A stretch of DNA of 64,000 nt from Desulfoferula mesophila (GTDB lineage Bacteria > Desulfobacterota > Desulfarculia > Desulfarculales > Desulfarculaceae), in the NCBI RefSeq assembly GCF_037076455.1, contig NZ_AP028679.1:821501-885500 (forward strand), given 5' to 3'. Under the pieces are notes generated by a model. It saw only the letters and a program-made list of their open reading frames with translations, made no database searches and was not told where the DNA came from. How positions within the stretch are numbered: position 1 is the first letter of the stretch; each line of letters begins with the position of its first letter. A program made the translations under genes and the position numbers. This document shows positions 8,686 through 17,580 of this stretch, piece by piece.

Positions 8686-9780
8686 ATGGGCAAAAGCCGT
8701 TTTCTAAATGTGCTTAAGAGGTTTGGCGTAGAAAGCAAAGGCGTCGTTGCGGTGGTAGTGGCCCTGGTGCTCGTCGTCTTGATCGGCATGGCGGCCATGG
8801 CCATCGACATAGGCTACTGGTTCAGCAGCAAATCGGAATGCCAGAACGCCGCCGACGCCGCAGCGCTGGCGGGTGCCAGTAAGCTGCTAACTTGGAATAC
8901 CACGACGATGGATGTAACCGGCGTGGACCCCACCGCCGCGTTCGCCGAAGCCAAGACTTTTTCCCTGAGCAATCAAAATGCCGGCACCAGCCTGGACATT
9001 TTGGAGAACGATTGCCTCATGGGTTGGTGGGATTTCGCCAGCAGGAGCCTGGATCCCAGCCGAACCTTTCCCATGACCGCCACGACCACCGACCCCGATG
9101 ACGTCACCGCCTTTAGGGTGCATGTACGCCGCGACGCGACGATGAATTTGCCGATCACCTCGTTTTTCGCGTCCATATTCGGGATTAACCAGGTGAACAT
9201 CGACGTGGTGGCCACGGCCTATCTGGGCTGGGTATCCAATGTGAATGAAGGCGATGTCGAGCTACCCATAGCCCTTATCGCCGATGCGGTGGCCGACGGC
9301 AGTTCGGGCGAATACACCCCAAGATGCGGGCAGGAACTCACCTTCAGGTCGGAAAACACCGAGACCGCAGAGTGGACCAACTTCTTCGATTCTCCGACCA
9401 ACGACGTGGACATTAGGCGCTATGTGACGGGAGCGAAGACGGCGCCGGCCCTTGATGCGACCACCGGGGATCAGTTGAATGTGACCAACGGCTCCTTGAG
9501 TCAGGTCACCTTCAACAAGCTGGTGGATCGTTTCGAGGCCGAGAGAGTCCCCAATGCACCTGGCGGCACTTGGAAGACCTGGATGCCCGTGATCTACCCA
9601 AGCGGGTCGGCCAACACGGCCCAACTGGTGGGTTTCGTACAGATTGAGATTACCGATGTATTAACCGCACCGGATAAACTGGTAAAAGGTGTCATCGACT
9701 GTAACTCCATCCTTCCGTACTCGCGCGGTGGCGGAGGGAATTTCGGGGTCCGAGCTGGCATTCCCGTTTTAGTTGAGTGA
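8686..9780 (+). CDS. TadG-like pilus protein, second copy
   Basis: A 364-residue paralogue of the preceding gene, aligned along its whole length (shared AIDxGYWFSSKxECQNAADA, GWWDF, RSENTETAEWT, LDATTGD and the identical C-terminal YSRGGGGNFGVRAGIPVLV). The N-terminus (MGKSRFLNVLKRFGVESKG) is a short basic leader ahead of one hydrophobic helix. The protein probably anchors in the inner membrane with a large periplasmic domain. The ATG at 8686 follows GGAGGG, itself inside a predicted hairpin. The pair looks like a tandem duplication that has diverged to an intermediate degree, suggesting both copies are maintained. Confidence 0.82.
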   Translation: MGKSRFLNVLKRFGVESKGVVAVVVALVLVVLIGMAAMAIDIGYWFSSKSECQNAADAAALAGASKLLTWNTTTMDVTGVDPTAAFAEAKTFSLSNQNAGTSLDILENDCLMGWWDFASRSLDPSRTFPMTATTTDPDDVTAFRVHVRRDATMNLPITSFFASIFGINQVNIDVVATAYLGWVSNVNEGDVELPIALIADAVADGSSGEYTPRCGQELTFRSENTETAEWTNFFDSPTNDVDIRRYVTGAKTAPALDATTGDQLNVTNGSLSQVTFNKLVDRFEAERVPNAPGGTWKTWMPVIYPSGSANTAQLVGFVQIEITDVLTAPDKLVKGVIDCNSILPYSRGGGGNFGVRAGIPVLVE

Positions 9781-9791
9781 AGGGATTTAAC

Positions 9792-10988
9792 ATGCAACCA
9801 GATGCCCTAACGGTAGTTTCATATTTTCATACGCCCAAAGGCAAGGTGGCCATGAGCCGCTTTGTCGTCGGTAGCCCCTTGGCGGATTTGTTGGGTACCG
9901 CTGAGTCCACCGATGAGTTGGCCCGTATGATTATGATAAATAAGCCGGACGTAATATTTGTAGAGTTTGACAGCGAAGATAACGAACTGCTGAAAATTTT
10001 GGAAAACAGCAAGGCTGATGGGAAAAGCCACCTGGTTACTTTTTCCGAGCACGCGGAACCATCAGATCTTCGCCTTGCAATGCGCTTGGGAGCGGTGGAA
10101 TTTTTAACCAGTGATTTGCACAGCAGCGATTTTAACGAAACACTTAACTTCATAATGAGGGAAGCCACTATAGCCGCGGAGAAACAAGGCAAACTTTTGA
10201 TGGTTACCGGGGTGAAGGAAAACGTTGGAGCAACGACGTTCGCCCTGAACCTCGCCTGGATGTTAAGCCAAAATTATCATAATAGAGTTTGCCTGTTCGA
10301 TATGGATTTAGCCTTTGGCGACTTGTCGGTGTTGCTGGATAAGGCCTCCAAAAGACCTATAATGGAGATAGTGGAAAACTATAAAAGCTTGGACGCCGCA
10401 TTCTTAAAGAATGTGGTCACCGAGATAAGTAAAGACCTTTTCCTGCTTCCGTCTCCAGCCAATCAAATTTATGCGGATGAAGTTTCCCTCGCCCATATTG
10501 AGCAGGTAATGTTTCTGCTGCTCAACTCTTACGACATAGTCATCGTGGACATGCCTCCCAGGCTGGAGGAAATCGCCCTGGCGACCTGGGATTATGCATA
10601 TCGGGTATTACTGCTGATGGACCCCACGGTTACCGTGTTGAGCCGTGCCCAGAGATATCTGGAGATGGTTGGACGCTTGGATCCCAACGGAACCAAGATA
10701 GTGCCAATTATCAATCGATACGGTTCAAAAGGAGGTCTGGGGCAAAAGGTTGTGAGCAAAATTTTGGGAGACCGCAAGGCGGTAATTTTGCCCAACGACA
10801 GCAAGACGATGATAAAAGTGGCCAACGCCGGGTTGGCCGTGGTCAACGAGTATCCCAAATCGAGGTGGTGCAAGGACCTCCGGATATTCGTTGAGGACAG
10901 CCTGAGGAGCTTTACGGAAGCTGATTCGGAAAAGAGAAAGCGCGGGGGGCTGTTGGGGGCGAAAAAGGATGATGGTGGTGAAGAATAA
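9792..10988 (+). CDS. cpaE: CpaE/TadZ-like localisation ATPase
   Basis: A 398-residue protein. The ATG at 9792 follows AGGGA; an in-frame GTG at 9777 overlapping the previous stop is a weaker alternative. Residues 1-125 form a receiver-like domain without a clear phosphorylation site. Residues 130-380 are a ParA/MinD-type ATPase with a deviant Walker A (VKENVGATTFALNLAW) and a Walker-like VCLFDMDLAFGD. CpaE/TadZ proteins place the Tad machine at its site in the cell. The Walker A lacks the usual first glycines and the signature lysine is shifted (KENVGATT), so ATP hydrolysis is not certain. Confidence 0.87.
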   Translation: MQPDALTVVSYFHTPKGKVAMSRFVVGSPLADLLGTAESTDELARMIMINKPDVIFVEFDSEDNELLKILENSKADGKSHLVTFSEHAEPSDLRLAMRLGAVEFLTSDLHSSDFNETLNFIMREATIAAEKQGKLLMVTGVKENVGATTFALNLAWMLSQNYHNRVCLFDMDLAFGDLSVLLDKASKRPIMEIVENYKSLDAAFLKNVVTEISKDLFLLPSPANQIYADEVSLAHIEQVMFLLLNSYDIVIVDMPPRLEEIALATWDYAYRVLLLMDPTVTVLSRAQRYLEMVGRLDPNGTKIVPIINRYGSKGGLGQKVVSKILGDRKAVILPNDSKTMIKVANAGLAVVNEYPKSRWCKDLRIFVEDSLRSFTEADSEKRKRGGLLGAKKDDGGEE

Positions 10989-11000
10989 AGAGGCAATATC

Positions 11001-12323
11001 ATGAGGTTAAGGGATAGATATTTAAAGCCGCACATGCCGCAGGCCGGCAGCATCGAAGGCGCGACTTCTCAGGATCGCAGAACCCAAGACCTGAAAGCTA
11101 AAATTCATTATAGGGTGATTGAAGAAGTTAACTTTGACCAACTCGAAAACCAGCAGAATCTGGATAAAAACGTTGAGTTGGAAAATGCCATACTCCAAAT
11201 AATTGATGATGAAAAGGTACCGCTAAGTATTCAAAGCCGCAGAGTTCTGGTCAAAGAAATTGTTGACGAGGTTATGGGGCTTGGGCCCCTGGAACCATTG
11301 ATCGCCGACCCCAGCGTCAGTGATATTTTGGTTAATAGATACGACATGGTTTTTGTTGAACGCAGCGGAAAGCTGGAGGAAGTCACAACAAGATTTCGCG
11401 ATGAAAAACACTTGCGGAAAATCATAGACAAGATTGTGTCGTCGGTCGGGCGAAGGATCGACGAAGCCAGCCCGATGGTCGACGCACGCCTTATGGATGG
11501 TAGCCGTGTCAACGCGATCATACCGCCCTTGACCCTTGATGGTTCCAGTGTTTCCATTCGTAAATTTGCCGTTGATCCGCTTACTGCGGGAGATTTGATA
11601 AAATTCGGCTCGCTTGATGCCAACACGGTCCAAGTCCTGGAAGGGATCATTAAGTCACGCCTTAATGTGTTGATCAGTGGTGGTACTGGATCGGGTAAGA
11701 CCACTCTCTTGAACGTGATTAGTTCGTTTATTCCCGGAAATGAACGGATTATTACCATTGAGGACAGCGCCGAGCTTCAGTTGCAACAGCGGCACGTCGT
11801 GCGCCTGGAGACGAGGCCTCCAAACCTTGAAGGTCAAGGCAACGTTACGCAGCGTGACCTTGTAAGGAACAGCTTGCGTATGCGCCCGGATAGAATAATC
11901 ATCGGCGAGGTGCGCGCAGCTGAAGCCTTGGATATGTTGCAGGCCATGAACACCGGTCACGACGGAAGCCTGTCCACCATACACGCCAACACCCCCAGGG
12001 ACGCCCTGTCCCGTTTGGAAACCATGATTGCAATGTCGGGTGTTGAAATTCCGCGTCAAGGAATGAGGCATCAAATATCCAGCGCGCTGGATGTAATTAT
12101 TCAGTTGTCGAGGTTGGCCGACGGTAAAAGAAAATTAGTTAGTTTGCAAGAAATAACCGGCATGGAAGGTGAGAGCATTACGATGCAAGAAATATTCAAG
12201 TTTGAGCAGACAGGAATTAACAACGACGGCGAGGTGATGGGAGTTTTCGGCCACACCGGGATCAGGCCCAACTTCATGCGTCGCTTGGAAGCCTACGGCA
12301 TTAGGTTGGACAATATTTGGTAA
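11001..12323 (+). CDS. cpaF: Tad pilus assembly ATPase CpaF (TadA)
   Basis: A 440-residue secretion ATPase of the GspE/TadA type that powers pilus extension and probably retraction from the cytoplasmic face. The N-terminal domain includes [20 protein letters not shown] (about 90-110). The Walker A is [18 protein letters not shown] (about 225-242). An Asp-box region with [11 protein letters not shown], then [20 protein letters not shown] and a His box [11 protein letters not shown], complete the catalytic set. AGAGG precedes the ATG by a few bases. Gene order cpaE-cpaF-tadB-tadC matches canonical Tad loci. Confidence 0.95.
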   Translation: MRLRDRYLKPHMPQAGSIEGATSQDRRTQDLKAKIHYRVIEEVNFDQLENQQNLDKNVELENAILQIIDDEKVPLSIQSRRVLVKEIVDEVMGLGPLEPLIADPSVSDILVNRYDMVFVERSGKLEEVTTRFRDEKHLRKIIDKIVSSVGRRIDEASPMVDARLMDGSRVNAIIPPLTLDGSSVSIRKFAVDPLTAGDLIKFGSLDANTVQVLEGIIKSRLNVLISGGTGSGKTTLLNVISSFIPGNERIITIEDSAELQLQQRHVVRLETRPPNLEGQGNVTQRDLVRNSLRMRPDRIIIGEVRAAEALDMLQAMNTGHDGSLSTIHANTPRDALSRLETMIAMSGVEIPRQGMRHQISSALDVIIQLSRLADGKRKLVSLQEITGMEGESITMQEIFKFEQTGINNDGEVMGVFGHTGIRPNFMRRLEAYGIRLDNIW

Positions 12324-12359
12324 CCTTATGAGACAAACAAAGCACTAGAGGTTAAAAGT

Positions 12360-13331
12360 ATGGCCTGGTTGATAGCGGTACTCGGTTTTGCATCTATAGT
12401 ATGCGTTATTTTATTATTTTTTGATAAATACCTTACCGCCAGCGGACGCGCGGAAACAAAACAAAAAAGAAAAGTCGCTACCTTATCAAAAACCGGAAAT
12501 GTCAATAGAGGTAGAAGCTCATCAATTTTAAAAGAAGACGTTTATTCCGACATCCCGGCTTTTAATGCGTGGTTGTCGAAGTTTTCGGCGGCAGCAAGCA
12601 TTAATCGTTTGATATACCAGGCTGACTCCAACCTGAACGTGGGGTCGCTGTTATTGATATCCCTGGTGCCCTTTTTTGGATTTTTGCTCCTATCGTATTT
12701 CATGTTCAAGTCCTTGGTCTGGGGTATGCCGGCCGGAATTATTTTCGGGATTACACCATGGTTTTGGCTTAGCGCAAGGCGGCGCAAAAGGTTAAGAAAA
12801 ATCGAAGAGCAACTCCCTGCGGCCGTCGATATGATGGTCAGAGGTTTGAAGGCGGGGCTTGCTCTGACCGCATGTATGAAGAATGTCTCGGACGAAATGA
12901 TCGGTCCTCTGGCAGAGGAATTTGAAAAAACCAATGCCGAATATGCCCTCGGTAAGGATATCAGCGACTGCCTGGAAGCCATGAGCGAACGTACCGGGTC
13001 TCAGGATGTTCAATTCTTTTCGACCGCGATTAGAATCCAGCGCGAAACCGGCGGTAACTTGGCGGAGGTTTTGGACAATATATCTCACATTACTCGTGAG
13101 AGATTTGCCTTGAGGAGGCACGTACGAACTCTGACTGGTGAGGGGCGCTTATCGGCGATAATTCTTTTAGCGTTGCCCCCGGTACTTTTCCTGTTCTTAT
13201 TGTATCTTCGCCCTGAGTATATATTGGGATTCGTCGGCACTAAAATTGGAAGATATTGTTTTGCAGGCGCCGTGGGAGCTGAATTATTCTCCTTCCTGGT
13301 AATGCGCGCCATGATGCGCATAAAGGTTTAA
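12360..13331 (+). CDS. tadB: Tad platform protein TadB
   Basis: A 323-residue inner-membrane protein. An N-terminal helix (LIAVLGFASIVCVILLFF), two central hydrophobic segments near residues 95-140 and a C-terminal pair (about 262-320) surround a cytoplasmic type II secretion F domain. Conserved F-domain features include EEQLPAAVDMMVRGLKAGLA and FFSTAIRIQRETGGNLAEVL. TadB and TadC form the inner-membrane platform on which CpaF acts. It follows cpaF by 36 bases and ends two bases before tadC, so the two platform genes are almost certainly cotranslated. Confidence 0.92.
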   Translation: MAWLIAVLGFASIVCVILLFFDKYLTASGRAETKQKRKVATLSKTGNVNRGRSSSILKEDVYSDIPAFNAWLSKFSAAASINRLIYQADSNLNVGSLLLISLVPFFGFLLLSYFMFKSLVWGMPAGIIFGITPWFWLSARRRKRLRKIEEQLPAAVDMMVRGLKAGLALTACMKNVSDEMIGPLAEEFEKTNAEYALGKDISDCLEAMSERTGSQDVQFFSTAIRIQRETGGNLAEVLDNISHITRERFALRRHVRTLTGEGRLSAIILLALPPVLFLFLLYLRPEYILGFVGTKIGRYCFAGAVGAELFSFLVMRAMMRIKV

Positions 13332-13333
13332 AA

Positions 13334-14248
13334 ATGGATATGCTGCAACAGCTTCTGGGCCAATATGACATTTTAATTATAGTGGGGTTGGTTGCTCTGG
13401 TTTCGGTTGTTTTGTTGTTTGCCTTTTGGGAGTCTCTTTTTGGAAAAACCCTTGAAGAAAAACGAGTAGAGCAATTAGTAGATGACGGATACAGATTAAG
13501 AACAAAAAAGCCGATCGGCCATGGAGACAAGAAGGATGCGATCAGCCAATTAGTTGGTATAAAAAAAGACAGACAGTCAACCAGTAAAATTGGAAGAAAA
13601 AAGCGAATTGAAACATTAAAGCTGGTAGTGGGTATCATCCTTGCCCCTATTTTGCTTTTCTTGACGCATTTCTTCATCCTGTCGCCCGACTCGAGCATGT
13701 TCGGGAAAGTCATTAGTTACGCGCTCGCCGGCTTGGGCGGGTTCATCGCCCCATCGTTGGTGTTTGAGTACCTGGAGCAAAAGAGGATTCACGAAATCAG
13801 CGTCGAAATACCTCGATTCCTGGACCTTGTCGTTGTCACGATCGAGTCCGGTCTCGGCCTAGACGCCGCCTTTGCCCGGGTTAGTAGAGAAATCGACAAG
13901 ACTTGCCCCAACCTTCAAAAATTCCTTCTAGATTATATTAAGAAAATAAACTCCGGAATGAGCAGGGAAGACGCTTTAAAAGACATGGCCGAGCAAGCCG
14001 AAAATGATGACTTGACTCAAGTTGTTTACTCACTGATTCAAGCACAGAAATACGGAGTCAGCATCGGTAGAAGCTTGCGCGTACAAAACGACGATATTAG
14101 AAACAAGCTAAAAGAAAGAGCTATGGAGAAGGCTGCTAAGCTGCCGCTTAAATTGCTTTTCCCTATCATGTTTGGCATCCTGCCGGCAACTATCCTCGTC
14201 ATGGTTGGCCCCGCAATATCCCGAATTGCAAGCATGCCGCTTTTTTAA
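13334..14248 (+). CDS. tadC: Tad platform protein TadC
   Basis: A 304-residue membrane protein with the same domain type as TadB. There is an N-terminal helix (IIVGLVALVSVVLLFAFW), a central pair near 100-140 and a C-terminal pair. The F domain contains EIPRFLDLVVVTIESGLGLD and VYSLIQAQKYGVSIGRSLRV, followed by the KLPLKLLFPIMFGILPATIL segment characteristic of TadC. It is the second half of the inner-membrane platform. The gene starts 2 bases after tadB. Confidence 0.92.
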   Translation: MDMLQQLLGQYDILIIVGLVALVSVVLLFAFWESLFGKTLEEKRVEQLVDDGYRLRTKKPIGHGDKKDAISQLVGIKKDRQSTSKIGRKKRIETLKLVVGIILAPILLFLTHFFILSPDSSMFGKVISYALAGLGGFIAPSLVFEYLEQKRIHEISVEIPRFLDLVVVTIESGLGLDAAFARVSREIDKTCPNLQKFLLDYIKKINSGMSREDALKDMAEQAENDDLTQVVYSLIQAQKYGVSIGRSLRVQNDDIRNKLKERAMEKAAKLPLKLLFPIMFGILPATILVMVGPAISRIASMPLF

Positions 14249-14260
14249 GCAGCATGTGGT

Positions 14261-16030
14261 ATGTTGTCATTTATGTACAAAAACGCAAAAGTGAGACTCT
14301 CCCTCACCCTGTTGCTGGCCTTAACGCTGTACACCGGCTGCGCGGCTATTGAAAAAGAGACCGGAGGGGCCAGACGTCTGAACAAAGGTGAGGCGGAAAA
14401 GCTATTGTCCGTGCAGGCAACCAAGGATTTAGCCCGCACGGGAAGCACGGCGAGTGATTACGTTAGCCATGACCCGGCTGAAATTGAAAAGCAAGCGGAT
14501 TCGTTGGTTAGAAATGGTGAATGGGTCGCGGCACTTTATCAATACCAGCGGCTTTTTGTTTCAAGTAAAGACCCCGAGGTAAAGCTGAGGGCACGCTATA
14601 AAGCCGGTAGAATATGTTTGCTGACCGGGCAATATAACCAAGCACTACAACTTTTTTTGTATCTTTGCGAGAAAAAGCCAGGCTCTGCTGAATATCAAGA
14701 GGGGCTGGGGCTGGCTCAACTAAGCCTAGGTGACACCCAAGACGCAATAGTGGCTCTTACAAAAGCGCTTAGCATCGATAATAACCTTTGGAGAGCTCAC
14801 AATGCATTGGGTATTGCATACAACCAAAAGCTGAAACCTCAAAGTGCGGTACCGCAATTCCAGACGGCCTTAAAAATTCACGGCCACAACGCAATGATTT
14901 ATAACAACTTGGGCATTGCATACCAACTGCTTGGAAACGTGGCGTTGGCTGAAAAGCAATTTAACAAGGCCTTAGAGATTGATCCCAACAACACCACCGC
15001 CAAAAACAACCTGGCGGTTTTGATGTTGAAGAAGGGTAACAAGCAGGACGCGTTGTGGTTGCTAAAAGAATCGGTGGGTGAATCAAAGGCCAATCACGAC
15101 ATCGGGATGCTTCTTCTATGGATTAATAATAAAAAAGAGTCCAGTAAATATCTTGAGCAGGCCATATACCTTTCCCCTAGGTATTACCCCCTTGCCAATA
15201 AACATTTAAAGCAGATTAAGGGGGGTGACGGCGGCAGGCCGACTAATGAGGAGAAGGGAAAATTTTACATTCCCAAGGGCATGGAAGTTGGTGGGGTCCA
15301 AAATAATAAAAATAAATCAGCGCCAGGCGCCAGCGGCAAAAAAAATATCACTCCGCCTTCCGTCAGCAACTTAAAAGAAGATACGCCGGTTATCAACTCG
15401 GTAGTGTCCATTCCGATTGAAAAGGCTGAAAAGCCCATTGATACTCGAGATGTTCCGGCCGCCCCTAAACCGGCCGCCCCTAAACCGGCCGCCCCTAAAC
15501 CGGCTGCCCCTAAAGCGGCTGCTCCTAAAGCGGCCGCCCCTAAACCGGCCGCACCTAAAGCGGCTGCCCCTGAAGCGGCCAGCCCTAAAGCGGCCGCCCC
15601 TGAAGCGGTTGCTCCTAAAGTGGCCGGCCCTGAAACGGTTGCACCTAAGGCGGCCAGCCCTAAAGTGGCCGCCCCTAAAGCGGCCAGCCCTGAAGCGGTC
15701 GTCCCTAAAGCGGATGCAGGCATAGGTAATAATGCTAAGCCCGACACTGCGGAAACGAAGCAAAATGCCTCAGGGGCGCAGCAAAACATAAATGATAAAA
15801 AAGGGCCATCTCCAAACGAGGAGGTGAAAGCAGCCGCTGAGAAACCTGCTGGTGCAGACAAGCAGGATCAGAACGCCAAAGATGTTGATGTAAAAAGTAC
15901 GGGTGATAATAAGCCGGAAAATCCAAATAAGAACTGGGGCGTGGTTATAAATAAGGATGGTGTGGTGTCACTGTCCAGCGGGGACGGCGATAAAAAGTCG
16001 GAAGAGATTTTGATCATTCAGCAAAAATAA
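14261..16030 (+). CDS. tadD: TPR lipoprotein with Ala-Pro-Lys repeat tail (TadD-like)
   Basis: A 589-residue predicted lipoprotein. A hydrophobic signal ends in a lipobox (LYTGC, Cys about 27). Residues 75-320 contain tetratricopeptide repeats (for example AHNALGIAYNQKLKPQSAVP and MIYNNLGIAYQLLGNVALAE). Residues about 395-490 are a pentapeptide tract of the AAPK(P/A/E) type, and the tail is acidic and low-complexity. TPR lipoproteins (TadD/RcpB position) help secretin assembly in Tad systems. ATG 14273 is an alternative start. The Ala-Pro-Lys tail is not usual in TadD and may span the periplasm or bind peptidoglycan; that is inference. Confidence 0.8.
   Translation: MLSFMYKNAKVRLSLTLLLALTLYTGCAAIEKETGGARRLNKGEAEKLLSVQATKDLARTGSTASDYVSHDPAEIEKQADSLVRNGEWVAALYQYQRLFVSSKDPEVKLRARYKAGRICLLTGQYNQALQLFLYLCEKKPGSAEYQEGLGLAQLSLGDTQDAIVALTKALSIDNNLWRAHNALGIAYNQKLKPQSAVPQFQTALKIHGHNAMIYNNLGIAYQLLGNVALAEKQFNKALEIDPNNTTAKNNLAVLMLKKGNKQDALWLLKESVGESKANHDIGMLLLWINNKKESSKYLEQAIYLSPRYYPLANKHLKQIKGGDGGRPTNEEKGKFYIPKGMEVGGVQNNKNKSAPGASGKKNITPPSVSNLKEDTPVINSVVSIPIEKAEKPIDTRDVPAAPKPAAPKPAAPKPAAPKAAAPKAAAPKPAAPKAAAPEAASPKAAAPEAVAPKVAGPETVAPKAASPKVAAPKAASPEAVVPKADAGIGNNAKPDTAETKQNASGAQQNINDKKGPSPNEEVKAAAEKPAGADKQDQNAKDVDVKSTGDNKPENPNKNWGVVINKDGVVSLSSGDGDKKSEEILIIQQK
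15454..15717 (+). repeat. 15-base tandem repeat encoding A-A-P-K-x units
   Basis: Imperfect tandem copies of GCCGCCCCTAAACCG-type units run through the tadD-like gene and encode about 17 five-residue repeats. The first copies are nearly identical and later ones diverge (Lys to Glu, Ala to Ser or Val). The unit length is a multiple of three, so copy-number change would alter protein length without a frameshift. The same tract produces long but meaningless open frames on the other strand. Confidence 0.8.
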
Positions 16031-16077
16031 GTTCGTGCTCAGCTGCCCAATATTGCTCCTATATCTCTAAAAAACCA

Positions 16078-17325
16078 TCACGACAAATCATACTCCGAAT
16101 TGTTTTGGCGCGATTCACGCGCCAGTAAATAAATTTTAGCCAATAACACGCAAAGCATTAATTGAGCCCAGGGAAAGGGGATTGATGCGTTCAGCAGGCG
16201 AAACAAAATGGACGAGAGCCAAGCGATGACTAACAAGTTGATTGGGATGCCCCTGAAGCCATGTTCGCTTCCATAAACCGCCAAGCAGGCGATCGCTACG
16301 CTCAATATTGTCAAATCATAATCTAATAGAAATGGCGTTATCATAAGTATGGAAGTCGCCAACGCAGCGTTCTTCAATAGGCGATCCGCCGGTTTGACCC
16401 ATATCCAGGTCACTATGCAAATTACCAAAAACGCGTAAATTATTTGCAGAGTATAGGCGATGGAAACGCTTGCCCCCATTAAACGAATATTGGCGAACAA
16501 ACTCTGCATCTTGTGGTAGGGCAACAGACCCTTGTCTAGAACTTCAAAGGCAAGCGCATTGCTCGCAAAAAACGCCTGCCAGGTCTCCAGGCCAAAAAAT
16601 GCCAGGGAAGCCGCGGCCAAAGCCAGGGTGGTCACGGTGGCGACCACAAACACCCGCCAATGCCCGGTAGCTATTAGCACTATGGGGATGATGATCCCAA
16701 GGTGCGGTTTGAAGGTCAGCAACCCCAGCATTATGCCCGCGACATCTGGCTTACGATCCAGATAATAGAGCGCACCGGCCAGCAGGCCGGTTGTAAGAAA
16801 TGCATTTTGGCCGTGCCCGATTGTCAAAAAAACGGCAGGGAAAGCGAGCGCAGGGATTATGGCTTGCCTGTAGCCGGAGATTTTCCTGATCATCAAAGCA
16901 TAGAAGGCGAGGGTGGCGCCTAACCAAAGACCGAGAGATGCCAAATATGGAAAATAGGCCAGGGGGGCCAGAATCAGCAAAAACATCGGGGGATAAGTGA
17001 AGGTGAAATAACCTATCTCACTGCTGTTGATAACTTCCTTTTCTTTGAGATACAGCAACTTGGGGTCATAGGCGTCGGCGGCGTTTCCTTGCAAGGCGAG
17101 ACTTCCCGCAGCGTAGAAACTGCAGAAGTCGGTCCCTATCGGTTTGCCGCTCCAGTCCAAATTGCCGCTGGATGTAAATATAATGAAAAGGATGGCCGCC
17201 GCGCTGACCGCGATAAACAGCCGGGGGTATACCTCGAAACGATTTCTGTTAAGCCATTTTCCGGAAACAATTAAGGAATAGAAGGCAATTAAAGAGCCAG
17301 CTTCGCGCGGCCTGTCGTCATTCAT
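16078..17325 (-). CDS. GT87-type (DUF2029) membrane glycosyltransferase
   Basis: A 415-residue multi-pass membrane protein. The motif GTDFCSFYAAGSLALQGNAA followed by YDPKLLY (about residues 63-90) and the YFTFTYPPMFLLILAPLAYF segment are characteristic of the DUF2029/GT87 family, which includes polyprenyl-phosphomannose-dependent mannosyltransferases. About ten hydrophobic helices follow. The gene is convergent with the tad locus (47 bases apart) and is the third membrane glycosyltransferase-like gene around it. Donor and acceptor cannot be predicted from the sequence. Confidence 0.75.
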   Translation of the reverse strand: MNDDRPREAGSLIAFYSLIVSGKWLNRNRFEVYPRLFIAVSAAAILFIIFTSSGNLDWSGKPIGTDFCSFYAAGSLALQGNAADAYDPKLLYLKEKEVINSSEIGYFTFTYPPMFLLILAPLAYFPYLASLGLWLGATLAFYALMIRKISGYRQAIIPALAFPAVFLTIGHGQNAFLTTGLLAGALYYLDRKPDVAGIMLGLLTFKPHLGIIIPIVLIATGHWRVFVVATVTTLALAAASLAFFGLETWQAFFASNALAFEVLDKGLLPYHKMQSLFANIRLMGASVSIAYTLQIIYAFLVICIVTWIWVKPADRLLKNAALATSILMITPFLLDYDLTILSVAIACLAVYGSEHGFRGIPINLLVIAWLSSILFRLLNASIPFPWAQLMLCVLLAKIYLLARESRQNNSEYDLS

Positions 17326-17551
17326 ATTGTGCGCTCAACATAATGCCCAAAACCTCGAGTGGTCCTTTTCCCTATATAGTGCGCATGAAGCAAAGCCGCA
17401 TTCCAACGTCACCGTTTGATCTTAATTTTGCCGCGAGCCGATTACAAGGCTCAACCTGGCCCGCGCCGGTATTTACTAGGCTCGCGGTTGGCCCTTGATT
17501 CAGGACGATTAGGATCTTCCCATTGTTTTGCGCAGAGGCGCCAGAGCGGGC

Positions 17552-17580
17552 TGTAAACCTCCCCCGATTAGTGCCAGTCA
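17552..17580. repeat. IS3-family terminal inverted repeat, orfB end
   Basis: This left end pairs with 18727-18755. It matches at the outer 12 positions except one (TGTAAACCTCCC versus TGTAACCCTCCC) and again at the inner GCCAGT. The orfB stop at 17568 lies inside this repeat. Confidence 0.85.

Noticed and set aside
15265-15861. Repeat-rich open frames opposite the tadD-like gene
   Set aside because: They are mirror images of the 15-base repeat; the + strand has the lipobox, TPR motifs and operon position.
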